From: Nanohaloarchaea archaeon B1-Br10_U2g19
GTDB taxonomy: Archaea; Nanohalarchaeota; Nanosalinia; Nanosalinales; Nanosalinaceae
Direction of reading: 5' to 3'
DNA length: 62,055 nucleotides
NCBI GenBank assembly: GCA_001563905.1
Contig: LKMO01000003.1
Span: forward strand, 1-62,055
Part shown: positions 43,281 through 52,297 of the stretch, piece after piece
Layout of the letters: each line of letters starts with the position of its first letter
Position numbering within the stretch: position 1 is the stretch's first letter
Translations under genes and position numbers: made by a program
Notes under the pieces: generated by a model
Told to the model about the DNA's origin: nothing
Seen by the model: only the letters and a program-made list of their open reading frames with translations
The model's database searches: none

Positions 43281-44786
43281 TTAGAGCTCTTGAAGCTTAT
43301 CCAACATAAACTTTTTCTCGGCTTTCAGTACTTTTTCCTCAAGACCTTCTAGATCTTCTCTAGATGCAAAAACATCGAAACCGTTCTCTACAGCATTTAA
43401 AACATCTTCCTGAGTTGCTTTATCAGCCACAAGTATCTTTTTTTCAGCGCTGAGATACTTCATTACTTTCTCTCTAACATCTTCCTCAATCCTTTCTAGA
43501 TCTAGAACGGCCGTATCCCCTTCAAAACGGAAAACATCAGCGCAGGTCTCCAAGTAGTTTTCTTGAGGTATACCATCTCTGTCTCTTGAGATTCTGTAGC
43601 CTTCTCCGAACGGTGGAGCTGTGAAAACACCTTTACCTCTGGAAGGGTTTAACGGAAGAACTTCCGAACCTGTTAAACTGTTAGATACTTCTTCTGTTTC
43701 TTCTCTCTGGAAAGGATTTCTATCACGAGATGTTTCTGTAACCGAACCTTGTGCTAAATTGATTCTTTCGCCGGAGCTCAGACTTTCAGAGTAGCTGAAC
43801 AGAGCCGTCTTATTCTTTTGGCGTGCAAGTTGAGCGTCTTTAGAAGTGTATCCTCCTTTTTCCGATATTAAGACTCTATCATATTTTTCAGGTGAAAGAG
43901 TGGTCTCCGAATAAGTTATCTCTCTCCCTACTACTCCGGAAATACTACCTTTAGAAACTTTAAGGCCTTCAAAGTCATCTAGATCAGTGACTTGGTTGTT
44001 TTTAGGCCGCCAAATATCTACTATATGGAACGTTCCTCGTTTGTAGACAAATTTGAAGTTAACATTGTTCTCTTCAGCTTTGTTATATACTTCTTCAATC
44101 TCTCTATCTGTAAATGGCTTGTTAGGATTTCTTATCTTTTTACGTTTCTTCTCTCCGTTTATAGGGTTTCTAGTTATTTTTAACTGGGTTTCAGGAGTTA
44201 TTACTTTCTCCGGTTTACTGTTCCTGAAGAAGTAGAGATGTGGTTTCGTATTACCTTCTTCTAAAGAGTATCCTAGTCCTTCAACCACCTCAATAACTGT
44301 TGAGTTAGGATAGTCTCTGATAACCGCGCCTGTGTACTCAGGTTCAACCATTTTCTGGATAATTACAGGAGGAAACTCCTGGTTTCTTTTGTAGTATGTT
44401 GATACAACTTTCTTCAGTGAGTTAAACAGGTTTGACGAACCTATGTTTAGTCCGAACTCGTTTACACCGTTCTCATGTTCAGAGACTCTTACAGAGACTT
44501 TCTGTCCATTACGTTGTCCTCCGACCAGGCTTTTGGCTTTACCTGCTGCCTTACGTACTTCAGAAGTCATGCCAATATCTTTGTAAGCGTTCTCTATCTC
44601 CTCTTTTTTACCGGTCTCAAGACCAGTATTTAGAATCTCTTCACTAGTTTCAGAGCCTTTGAAAAGTCTTCTGAACTCTTTAGAAGTTATAACGAAAAAG
44701 TTTGGTACATTAAAATTGTCTACTTTGTCTAAGTTCTCTGCTTTGCTTCCTACATCTCCTTGAAGTTTACCTTTCCACTGAACCAT
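43281..44786 (-). CDS. PEP-synthase/PPDK-like protein with a degenerate swivel domain
   Basis: 501 residues. The start (GSKAENLDKV, VPNFFVITS) and VIIQKMVEPEYTGAV ... VVEGLGYSLEEG match the ATP-grasp part of PEP synthase/pyruvate phosphate dikinase. The phosphohistidine segment reads ISEKGGYTSKDAQLAR where active enzymes have GGxTSHAAIVAR: the catalytic His is Lys. The PEP-binding barrel is absent. It may be a regulatory or repurposed ATP-grasp protein. Confidence 0.75.
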   Translation of the reverse strand: MVQWKGKLQGDVGSKAENLDKVDNFNVPNFFVITSKEFRRLFKGSETSEEILNTGLETGKKEEIENAYKDIGMTSEVRKAAGKAKSLVGGQRNGQKVSVRVSEHENGVNEFGLNIGSSNLFNSLKKVVSTYYKRNQEFPPVIIQKMVEPEYTGAVIRDYPNSTVIEVVEGLGYSLEEGNTKPHLYFFRNSKPEKVITPETQLKITRNPINGEKKRKKIRNPNKPFTDREIEEVYNKAEENNVNFKFVYKRGTFHIVDIWRPKNNQVTDLDDFEGLKVSKGSISGVVGREITYSETTLSPEKYDRVLISEKGGYTSKDAQLARQKNKTALFSYSESLSSGERINLAQGSVTETSRDRNPFQREETEEVSNSLTGSEVLPLNPSRGKGVFTAPPFGEGYRISRDRDGIPQENYLETCADVFRFEGDTAVLDLERIEEDVREKVMKYLSAEKKILVADKATQEDVLNAVENGFDVFASREDLEGLEEKVLKAEKKFMLDKLQEL

Positions 44787-44894
44787 ACTACTGTATTGTA
44801 GAGTGCCGGATTAATAGATTTTCGAAAAAAAGTGTCCAAGAACTCTTGGTTATCTAAACAGTATAGGAAGTAAAAGTAAAGGAAAAATTAAGTG

Positions 44895-44910
44895 CGAGTA
44901 GTTTTACTCG
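44895..44910 (-). terminator. Hairpin over the L10e stop codon
   Basis: On the coding strand CGAGTA-AAAC-TACTCG forms a perfect 6-bp stem and is followed by CACTTAATTTTTCC. The stop codon lies in the loop. Confidence 0.6.
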
Positions 44911-45434
44911 TCGTCGATAAGTACTCGACATGAGACAGGCATCTTGTGGTTAGCTCTTTCAAGAGCTTTCTTTGCTTCCTGTACATCATCTTTATCTACT
45001 CTTACTCTGTATAGTACCTGTCCTTCATCTACGATTGATGCTCTTCCGATCGGTCGTCCGAAAGGTTTACGCATACCTTCGTAGTAACGGTCTGCCTGTG
45101 CTACACCTGCTAATGGGTGGTATCTGAGGACGTGGTGCGGGTAAGGATAGATCTTTAGGAAGTAGTCTTCTTCAGGATCTAAGACTTTGCTTAAGTATGA
45201 GTTTGCTGCGATACGTCCTGACTCTAATGCTTCGCTTCTGATCGAACAGTCTTCACCAGCTCTCAATACTACTGATGTTTCGAAGTCATGTTCTTTTTTC
45301 TGTGCTCCTTGCTCGTAACGTGTTATTCGTGGAGCTGGAGCTCCTTTTATGTAGTTATCGTTCTTTCTCTGTGACTGCCTTGTGTAAGGCTGGCCTGGTT
45401 GTTCTCTGTATATTCTTGCAGGACGATCTCCCAT
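44904..45434 (-). CDS. rpl10e: Ribosomal protein uL16 (L10e)
   Basis: 176 residues of the archaeal/eukaryotic L10e form of uL16, a large-subunit protein near the peptidyl-transferase and tRNA sites. FLKIYPYPHHVLRYHPLAGVAQADR and GMRKPFGRPIGRAS are diagnostic. AGAGGT precedes the ATG by 9 bases; TATA-like TATTTAAAAC lies further upstream. Confidence 0.97.
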   Translation of the reverse strand: MGDRPARIYREQPGQPYTRQSQRKNDNYIKGAPAPRITRYEQGAQKKEHDFETSVVLRAGEDCSIRSEALESGRIAANSYLSKVLDPEEDYFLKIYPYPHHVLRYHPLAGVAQADRYYEGMRKPFGRPIGRASIVDEGQVLYRVRVDKDDVQEAKKALERANHKMPVSCRVLIDDE

Positions 45435-45488
45435 TTTTGAAAACCTCTATAGTTAGACGCTGTAACTTAAGTTTTAAATAGGGTAGGA

Positions 45489-46094
45489 CTATAAGGAGAT
45501 GTCTTCGTCCAGTTTTCCTTCTGTGAAGTAGTTTTCTAGGTAATCTTCTACCTCTTCAACAATCTGTTTCTCGCCTTGGTACTGTGCAAACGTCTTAAAC
45601 TTCCGCATAAAACCTATGGTCCCTATCACAAAGTCCTCTTTACTGGTGTAGATACTGTCCTGTTTATGAGTCAGCATTCTGTCAACAAGAGTCAACTGTT
45701 GCTCCACATCAGACCTCCATAGTCTTTCTTCAATCTCCTCTTCGCTCCTACCTTGTTCTATATACTTCTTCTTTCTTTCATAGTCCTCATCTACCGATAG
45801 ACGTCCAAACTTCTGGGCATAATAACTGGTATCTGCGAACAGATCTACAGCTTTACTTTCCGCCATAACTTCATCTTCCTCCAACAGTTCTCTCTCAATA
45901 ATATTTAGTTCAGATATTCTCTGTTCAAGTGTAGGATCTACCGAGAACCCTTTAGACTCATTTGCACTGCTTAAAGCCGCAGAAACTAGCTCTCCTATAT
46001 TTTCGGCGTAACCCTCATCTCTTAGTCTTCGAAGCTTGTAGATCTCGTTCTCTTCAAAACCCAAATCTATCTCTTCAAACTCGTCGCCAGACAT
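45489..46094 (-). CDS. Hypothetical acidic helical protein
   Basis: 201 residues. LRDEGYAENIGELVSAAL near the N-terminus has a ribbon-helix-helix-like ring but this is weak. The rest is acidic and helical. Upstream TATA-like TATAAATAT. Divergent from the sugar operon. Confidence 0.6.
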   Translation of the reverse strand: MSGDEFEEIDLGFEENEIYKLRRLRDEGYAENIGELVSAALSSANESKGFSVDPTLEQRISELNIIERELLEEDEVMAESKAVDLFADTSYYAQKFGRLSVDEDYERKKKYIEQGRSEEEIEERLWRSDVEQQLTLVDRMLTHKQDSIYTSKEDFVIGTIGFMRKFKTFAQYQGEKQIVEEVEDYLENYFTEGKLDEDISL

Positions 46095-46154
46095 ACCGTT
46101 TAACTGCGGTCTAAGAAACTAACTATATTTATACACCTAAGCATATACATCGGT

Positions 46155-46164
46155 GTTTTAAAAC
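46155..46164 (+). promoter_or_regulatory. TATA box of the nucleotide-sugar operon
   Basis: GTTTTAAAAC is centred about 27 bases before the GTG start at 46186. Confidence 0.5.
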
Positions 46165-46185
46165 AGCAGACATAGTTTCTATAAT

Positions 46186-47451
46186 GTGAAGCTTGCAGTA
46201 TACCAGATTGGTTTAGGAAGTTTCGGAAGATACGGTTTTGAAAAGTTCTTAGAGATGCATAACCATTTCGAAGAAGTTGATATCGAGTTCAAAGGACTCT
46301 GTGACACAGACTTCGATAAGAGAGAAAAGGCAGAAAGATTTGCTGAATCACAAGGAGTTAATATAGAAATCTACGACAAAGTCGAAAACTTGTACTCCGA
46401 CGCATCCCAACTCGATCAAAATATTTTAATCTACGACGCAGGTCCTACAGACACTCACGCAAGCAATATCTACCGTTCTATGAGCCATGGCTTCTACCAT
46501 CTAGCAGAGAAGCCTCCCTCAATGAAACGACAACAACATCTGAAAGAGAAACAGCTAGCAGAAAAAAACAGTGTTATGTGGAAAGTAGACTTTGTTGAAA
46601 GAGAGAACCCGGTAGTAAAAAAGACAAGAGAACTTCTAAAAGGAAAAGAACTGGAAAGAATCAAAGTATTTAGAGAAAGCTCTGTAGGCATAGAAAAACT
46701 GATTAAACCTGCCGAAAAACACGGTATAAAAGGAGGAGATATACTCGACAAAATGATACACGAAGTATACATACTTGACTTCCTTGAAAGCGCAGAGAAA
46801 GATACCAATATAGAGCTAAAGGAAGCGAACACCAAGTACTTCATGCCTTGGAAACCAAGCTCCCAGAAAATGCTTGGCTTAAACGGAGGCTACACAGAAG
46901 AAATCAGTTACAACACAGCTACAGCTCAGACCCAAGCAGTACTGGAATCAGAAGATACAGAGATAAGCCTTAATTCTAGCTGGTTAGGACTAAGCAAGGA
47001 GTGCCGTATAGAAGCTAAGAAAGCCGAAGAAGAACTAGGTGTAAAAGTTGTAGATAGCGAATACTCCGAAACAAAAGATACTGCATTTATCAACGAAGAA
47101 GCCAGATTCTTTATTATAGAAGGAGAAACCTATCTATTAGGCGATATGCTGCATAAAAAACTTTATGACCTAGATAAAGGAGAGAAGATAGAGCTAGACT
47201 ACTATTTACATGATCAGCTTTACCGAGTTATACGTAAAGCAGTTTTAGATGCTTCTAAGAACAAAGATTCCAAAACATCTCTTTCTAAAGACACAGATAT
47301 CTTCATGAACACAATATTCGATATCAAAGAAAACATTATAGAAGGAGACTATCTAGAAGAGCTGGATAGCTCGCTTGAAAGATTTGAAAGCTTAGTTGTT
47401 GAAGACGGAAAGGTTCTTGAAACTAAGGAGCCTGAACTAATACTAAGCTGA
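46186..47451 (+). CDS. Gfo/Idh/MocA family oxidoreductase
   Basis: 421 residues from a GTG start. QIGLGSFGRYG is the NAD(P)-binding loop; HLAEKPPSMK is the family EKP motif, and GGDILDKMIHEVYILDFL supplies the conserved substrate-site His. First gene of the sugar operon; it could oxidise a nucleotide-activated or free sugar. The next gene follows after 26 bases. Confidence 0.85.
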   Translation: MKLAVYQIGLGSFGRYGFEKFLEMHNHFEEVDIEFKGLCDTDFDKREKAERFAESQGVNIEIYDKVENLYSDASQLDQNILIYDAGPTDTHASNIYRSMSHGFYHLAEKPPSMKRQQHLKEKQLAEKNSVMWKVDFVERENPVVKKTRELLKGKELERIKVFRESSVGIEKLIKPAEKHGIKGGDILDKMIHEVYILDFLESAEKDTNIELKEANTKYFMPWKPSSQKMLGLNGGYTEEISYNTATAQTQAVLESEDTEISLNSSWLGLSKECRIEAKKAEEELGVKVVDSEYSETKDTAFINEEARFFIIEGETYLLGDMLHKKLYDLDKGEKIELDYYLHDQLYRVIRKAVLDASKNKDSKTSLSKDTDIFMNTIFDIKENIIEGDYLEELDSSLERFESLVVEDGKVLETKEPELILS

Positions 47452-47477
47452 ACACTTTTTTCCAGAGAGGCCAATCT

Positions 47478-48581
47478 ATGAAAGCAATTATACCTTGCGC
47501 AGAGAAAGAAGAATCACTATACCCTTTCACAGAGTCTAAACCAACCGCCTTAATACCAATAGCAGGAAAACCGTTGATCAAACATATTATCTCGGACTTA
47601 CAGGCCCAAGGAATAGACGACATCTATATTGTTACTAACTATATGGAAGAAAAGTTCATAGACGAGTTTGACGGATACACAAATGTAAATACAGTAACTC
47701 AAGAAGAACTAAACGGTACGGGCGGAGCTTTAGAAACCTGTGACTTCATTGAAGATGATTTCTTGGTGATCAACGGCGATGTAGTAGTTTCAGAGAACGA
47801 TATCAAGAAGCTTATAGAGAAGCATGAAAGCTCTGACTCCTCAGCCACAATACTTGCAACAACAGAAGATAAACCGGAAAAATTCGGTGTTCTAAGCATA
47901 GAAAATGATAGAGTAACCAAGATCAGCGAAAAACCTGAAGAACCCGAAAACCCGTTGGTAAACACAGGAGTCTACGTTTTTAATCCTGAAATATTCGATA
48001 TTTTAAACTCTATTAGCTCTGAAGAGAAAAATCTGACGGAAGCCGTCCAAAAAATTGTTGAAAAAGATAAAGCCTGCTTTGAGCTTGCAGAAGACTACTG
48101 GATAGATATTGGAACGGTTAAGAAGCTCTGGAAAGCAGATGAAACAAAGAGATATAATTTAGTAACTGAAACAGAGATAAGTGAAGATGCTGATATAGCA
48201 GAAAACGTTAACATATTAGGGAACGCTGTAGTGGAGAAAGGTGCTGAGATAAAGCCCGGGACAGTTATAGAAGGAAACGTGTTTATAGGAGAAAACTGTA
48301 TAATAGGTCCTAACACCACACTTAGAGATGTAACTGTTAACAAGAGTTCTCAAGTCCGTTCATGCGGCCTAGAATCCACACTTCTGTTTGAAAAGAATAT
48401 TGTAGATCATTCAACGTTTATAGAAAACTCTGTTATTGCAGAAGAATCGGACATAAAATCTAATACAACTATACGAGAATGCTTTATAGGGCCTAGAAGC
48501 TTTATAGAGATGAATAACTCGGTTTATGGAGTAAAGTTTGTTCCTGATGCAAGAACAGATCTTTCAGAGATCAGTAAATAG
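47478..48581 (+). CDS. Sugar nucleotidyltransferase paralog with a degenerate catalytic signature
   Basis: 367 residues: an N-terminal nucleotidyltransferase fold and a C-terminal left-handed beta-helix of hexapeptide repeats (VNILGNAVVEKGAEIKPG). Aligned residue by residue with its neighbour GlmU, the signature AAGKGTRMKPLT reads CAEKEESLYPFT: G9, G11 and R13 become Glu, Glu and Ser, and the conserved K23 becomes Thr. NGDV and the DYWIDIGT motif are kept. It may be a non-catalytic, regulatory subunit, as GMPPA is to GMPPB in eukaryotes (inference). Confidence 0.82.
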   Translation: MKAIIPCAEKEESLYPFTESKPTALIPIAGKPLIKHIISDLQAQGIDDIYIVTNYMEEKFIDEFDGYTNVNTVTQEELNGTGGALETCDFIEDDFLVINGDVVVSENDIKKLIEKHESSDSSATILATTEDKPEKFGVLSIENDRVTKISEKPEEPENPLVNTGVYVFNPEIFDILNSISSEEKNLTEAVQKIVEKDKACFELAEDYWIDIGTVKKLWKADETKRYNLVTETEISEDADIAENVNILGNAVVEKGAEIKPGTVIEGNVFIGENCIIGPNTTLRDVTVNKSSQVRSCGLESTLLFEKNIVDHSTFIENSVIAEESDIKSNTTIRECFIGPRSFIEMNNSVYGVKFVPDARTDLSEISK

Positions 48582-48641
48582 AACCAACCGCAGAAAACCT
48601 AATCAATACCGGTCTTCTGAAATAGATAATATAGCGGAACC

Positions 48642-49844
48642 ATGAAAGCAGTGATCTTAGCAGCAGGTAAAGGAACACGGATGAAGCCTCTAACAGAGGA
48701 CACTCCTAAACCACTTCTAAACGTAGCAGGTAAACCGATAATAGAGCATACTATAAACCGTATAGAAGACTATGTTGAAGAAATAGTTATTGTTGCAGGT
48801 TACAAGATAGAGCAGTTCGAACGGTACTCCGAAACAAGAGAAGAAGTAACTATTGTCGAACAAGAAGAGGCTTTAGGAACCGCAGATGCAGCTCTACAAG
48901 CCAAACCTTTTATCGAGGATAAAGCCTTAATTCTGAATGGAGATGATCTTTACGGAGAAGACTTAGAGGAAATACTTGAGTTAGATACAGCGGTTCTAGC
49001 TGCAGAAGTAGAAGATCCTGCCAAGTACGGCGTATTCACTGTAGAAGACGACAAGGTCACAAGTATAGAAGAGAAGCCTTCGAACCCCGACTCAAATCTA
49101 GTGAACATAGGATGTTATCTTGTGAAAGAAAGTTTTTTCGAACTGCTCGAGAACGTTGAAAAGTCAGAGAGAGGCGAGCATGAGATCACCGACGCTCTCA
49201 AAGAATACATAGAAAAAAACAGTTTAAACTACAGGAAGACTGACAACTGGACGCCATGTAGCTATCCTTGGCAACTGATAGAAGCTAATGAAAAACTGGT
49301 CAACGAAGTTGACAGAGACATAAATGGAGACGTCGCGTCCAGCGCCAAAGTTAAAGGAAGAGTAATAATTGAAGAAGACGCAAAAATCAGAGAAAACTCT
49401 GTAATAAGAGGACCTGCAATCATAAAAGAGAACGCAAAAGTAGGACCCAACGCATATATCCGGAAAGGAACCGTAATAGAAGAGAACGCACATATAGGTA
49501 GTTCAGAGATCAAAAACAGTGTTGTTGGAGAAAACTCTAAACTACCTCACTTCAACTATGTCGGTGACTCCTATATACAGGAAGACGTTAATCTAGGGGC
49601 AGGCGCTAAAACCGCCAACATGAGAAACGATAAGAAAAACGTATCTATGAAGGTAAAAGGAGATCTCCTAGACACAGGTAGAAAAAAGCTAGGCGCAGTA
49701 ATAGCCTCTGGAACAAAGATAGGTGTAAACAGCTCTATTAAACCAGGAAGAAAGATAGGTAGAAACGTAGCTACCGACGTAAACGAAAAGATAACAGACA
49801 ACATCTCTTCTAACAGCGTTTTCAAAGACGGTGAAGAGGTTTGA
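48642..49844 (+). CDS. glmU: GlmU-like bifunctional UDP-GlcNAc pyrophosphorylase/GlcN-1-P acetyltransferase
   Basis: 400 residues. AAGKGTRMKPLT and PKPLL of the pyrophosphorylase are intact, followed by NGDD, EEKPSNP and the NWTPCSYPWQLIEAN region typical of archaeal GlmU. The beta-helix (hexapeptides from SSAKVKGRVII) carries the acetyltransferase, with HFNYVGDSYI and GAGAKTANMRND. It makes UDP-GlcNAc. The next gene starts within its stop codon (TTGA). Confidence 0.93.
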   Translation: MKAVILAAGKGTRMKPLTEDTPKPLLNVAGKPIIEHTINRIEDYVEEIVIVAGYKIEQFERYSETREEVTIVEQEEALGTADAALQAKPFIEDKALILNGDDLYGEDLEEILELDTAVLAAEVEDPAKYGVFTVEDDKVTSIEEKPSNPDSNLVNIGCYLVKESFFELLENVEKSERGEHEITDALKEYIEKNSLNYRKTDNWTPCSYPWQLIEANEKLVNEVDRDINGDVASSAKVKGRVIIEEDAKIRENSVIRGPAIIKENAKVGPNAYIRKGTVIEENAHIGSSEIKNSVVGENSKLPHFNYVGDSYIQEDVNLGAGAKTANMRNDKKNVSMKVKGDLLDTGRKKLGAVIASGTKIGVNSSIKPGRKIGRNVATDVNEKITDNISSNSVFKDGEEV

Positions 49845-50326
49845 AGATAGGACTAGACTTTGATAGAGTACTTTTTGATACAGACGGATTCAAACAACAC
49901 TTGTTTGAAGAGATAGAAGGATTCGACAGAACTTATTCAGAGGCTAAAGAGAAAGTCTATAGCCCTGAAAGACATGCAGAAATACTGGGAATAAGTTCCG
50001 GAAAGATCTACAGTATCTTGGAGGATGCTGAAAACTTTCTTTACCCTGATATAGAGAAGCTTGATACCTTAGAACACACCTTCATTATTGTGTCTAGAGG
50101 TGACAAAAAGTTTCAGAATATCAAGATTGAGAAGTCCCGCGCAATCGAACATGTCGACGGACTTTATATTGTACAGGATGATCCGAAAGATGTTACAGAT
50201 ATAGATTTCTTAGTTGATGACTCAAAGGAAGAACTTGAAAACGTGGATATACCAGGATTTCATTTCGACAGAGAAAAACACGATATAAACGATATAATAA
50301 AGAAGGCAGAGGAGCTCGATGGATGA
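49841..50326 (+). CDS. HAD-like phosphatase
   Basis: 161 residues with a TTG start overlapping the glmU stop by four bases. HAD motifs: DFDRVLFD (D6, D8), FIIVSRGD, a Lys in IKIEKSR, and FLVDDSKEEL. Probably dephosphorylates a sugar phosphate in this operon. Its end overlaps the next gene by eight bases. Confidence 0.82.
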   Translation: MKIGLDFDRVLFDTDGFKQHLFEEIEGFDRTYSEAKEKVYSPERHAEILGISSGKIYSILEDAENFLYPDIEKLDTLEHTFIIVSRGDKKFQNIKIEKSRAIEHVDGLYIVQDDPKDVTDIDFLVDDSKEELENVDIPGFHFDREKHDINDIIKKAEELDG

Positions 50327-51629
50327 GGAAAAAGTCTTCAAAAGATACGATATAAGAGGAGTCTACCCTGAAGAATTAGATGAAAAGTTTGCAGAGCTAC
50401 TAGGTAAAAGTCTAGGAACTTTCATACAGAACAAAGAATACAGCAAGAAATTAGTTGTATGCAGAGACAACAAAAACAGTTCAAAACCGTTGAAAAGCAG
50501 CTTTATAGACGGAGTTCTAGCCACAGGAATACAGGTCATAGATATCGGTACAGGTCCAACAGATTTTGCAGCTTTCTCCGGAATGAAAAAAGACTGCGTA
50601 TCCGTCCAAGTCACTGCCTCTCACCTGTCTTTAAAGTTCAACGGCTTCAAATTCATGTATCCTCAAGGAAACGGCTTTGTCAACGAAGACCTGAATAAGG
50701 TAAAAACTATTTTCCGGGAAAGAAACTTTTCACAAAGTCCTGAAGCCAAGCTGAAAAAAGATAGAGCTCTCTCAAAAAGTTACAGAGAGGATTTAAAGAG
50801 TTTTGCAGAGTCCAAAGGAGAAGAATGGGATAAAAAGATAGTTGTTGACACTATGGGAGGTGCGACAAGCTCCTTCCTACCATCTTTACTGAAAGGTCTT
50901 GGTGCAGAAGTAGTAGATCTAGGAGATTCAAAAGACAGAATGCCTTACAGAGATCCTCCTAATCCTAAACCCGGAAAACTTTCTGAACTTAAACAGGCTG
51001 TAGAAGAGAACAATGCAGATATAGGCTTAGCAACAGATATGGACGGTGATAGAGTAACGCTTTACAAAAACGGCTTTATCAGCGGGAACAGTGTTTTCAC
51101 AGTGTTCACAAAGCTTTTTGACGGTGATAAGGTTGCTTCTTTAGATACTTCAAAGGCTGTAGAACAGGTAGCAGAGTCTAAAGGTGAAGAAGTTTTCTAT
51201 ACCCGTGTTGGAGATCCTTTTGTACTGGAAAAAGCTTTAGATGTAAAGGCTTCTCTTGCCGGAGAGCCTAACGGCCATTATGCTTTCCTCGGTTTTACAG
51301 CTTACAGTTCCGGTATACTTTCCGCTCTTATACTGTCTGGTTTAGATCTTGAAGCTTATCTGGAGGATTTACCTAGGTATTATAGTGAGAGACGGAGTAT
51401 CTCTGTAAAGAATAAAGAGGAAAGAATGAGAGAGTTGGAAAAGATTATAGAGAAACAGTACACTATTACTTCGAAAACTGACGGTTTGAAGATTGAGGAA
51501 GAGAATTTTCAGGTAATGATTAGGCCTTCAGGATCGTCCTCCAAGATACGTGTTATAACCGAGTCAAAAGATCAGAACACGGCTTCTGAAGTCATTGAAC
51601 GTTTCGAGAAACTGGTCCGGAATTCATAA
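50319..51629 (+). CDS. Phosphohexomutase (phosphomannomutase/phosphoglucosamine mutase family)
   Basis: 436 residues, four-domain alpha-D-phosphohexomutase. The phosphoserine loop is TASHLSLKFNG (consensus TASHNP...NG, serine kept), the metal loop DMDGDR is intact, the sugar-binding loop GEPNGHY departs from GEQSGH, and the phosphate loop is RPSGSSSKIR. Given GlmS and GlmU here, conversion of GlcN-6-P to GlcN-1-P is likely. Overlapping start with the HAD gene. Confidence 0.88.
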   Translation: MDEEKVFKRYDIRGVYPEELDEKFAELLGKSLGTFIQNKEYSKKLVVCRDNKNSSKPLKSSFIDGVLATGIQVIDIGTGPTDFAAFSGMKKDCVSVQVTASHLSLKFNGFKFMYPQGNGFVNEDLNKVKTIFRERNFSQSPEAKLKKDRALSKSYREDLKSFAESKGEEWDKKIVVDTMGGATSSFLPSLLKGLGAEVVDLGDSKDRMPYRDPPNPKPGKLSELKQAVEENNADIGLATDMDGDRVTLYKNGFISGNSVFTVFTKLFDGDKVASLDTSKAVEQVAESKGEEVFYTRVGDPFVLEKALDVKASLAGEPNGHYAFLGFTAYSSGILSALILSGLDLEAYLEDLPRYYSERRSISVKNKEERMRELEKIIEKQYTITSKTDGLKIEEENFQVMIRPSGSSSKIRVITESKDQNTASEVIERFEKLVRNS

Positions 51630-51655
51630 AATATCATCAGACATAATAACTGTTT

Positions 51656-51871
51656 ATGAGCGAACTACTTCACAAGTTTGAAGAAGGACCTTACGATGTC
51701 TTAGAGTTTACAACTCGTACTAAAGACGGTAAAGCAATAATCGAAATAAACGACGGAGATCTTGGAAGACTACCTATAGAAGATTTAGAAACTGTAGAGA
51801 ACCTGAGAGAGTCTCTGAACAAGGTTGAAGAGTTTCTGAATGAAGTTGAAAGACGGCAAGAAGAGCTTTGA
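51656..51871 (+). CDS. Small hypothetical acidic protein
   Basis: 71 residues: a short beta segment (DVLEFTTRTKDGKAIIEIN) and a C-terminal coiled-coil helix. Last gene of the sugar operon, 26 bases after the mutase. Function unknown. Confidence 0.65.
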   Translation: MSELLHKFEEGPYDVLEFTTRTKDGKAIIEINDGDLGRLPIEDLETVENLRESLNKVEEFLNEVERRQEEL

Positions 51872-51897
51872 AATAAAAATTAGAGAAAAATGAGATC

Positions 51898-51913
51898 GGG
51901 GTATTCTTACCCC
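51898..51913. terminator. Hairpin between convergent genes
   Basis: GGGGTA-TTCT-TACCCC is a perfect 6-bp stem with a TTCT loop, followed by CCAACCCCCTTTTAATT. It sits between the small sugar-operon gene and the histone-like gene. Confidence 0.55.
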
Positions 51914-51936
51914 CAACCCCCTTTTAATTGAGTTTT

Positions 51937-52104
51937 TTATACGTCTCTTGACTTTACAGTCCTTCGTCCGTTAGCTTCTGCTCTTTCTACAGCTCTCTCA
52001 ATCAGCTCTTTTACTGATTCATCTAGAGCGTCGTAGAAGTCAGATCCAACATTGACGCCATCTGCAGCGTCACGAACGCCAGACTTCTTTAGTACGTCTA
52101 CCAT
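51937..52104 (-). CDS. 55-residue histone-fold protein
   Basis: A single histone-fold unit: VRDAADGVNVGSDFYDALD, then VKELIERAVERAEANGRRTVKSRDV. It resembles small archaeal histone-like/NFYB-type proteins (DUF1931-related). SD GGTGA (52112-52116) lies 7 bases before the ATG, and TATA (52138-52146) about 38 bases upstream. Probably dimeric DNA-binding. Confidence 0.8.
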   Translation of the reverse strand: MVDVLKKSGVRDAADGVNVGSDFYDALDESVKELIERAVERAEANGRRTVKSRDV

Positions 52105-52137
52105 GGTCAATTCACCAAGAACGTATTGTCTGGGCTC

Positions 52138-52146
52138 TTTTTTATA
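52138..52146 (-). promoter_or_regulatory. TATA box of the histone-like gene
   Basis: TATAAAAAA on the minus strand, 34-42 bases before the start codon; with GGTGA between, the transcript has a short leader. Confidence 0.5.
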
Positions 52147-52297
52147 GGTATGGGCTTTTCGACCCGAAATCAGTATCCAGACGCCCTGTATAACAGGTTT
52201 TACTATTAAAGTGTTGTCAAATATAACTGTTTTTGTTCGGTATTTTTCGAACGGTTCAATTTAGAAATAAAAGCTGGGATGTCGTAAACTACTTTTT

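Noticed and set aside
52235-52252. GTTCG/CGAAC as a firm operator feature
   Set aside because: Only five bases per arm; kept only as a weak remark in a finding.
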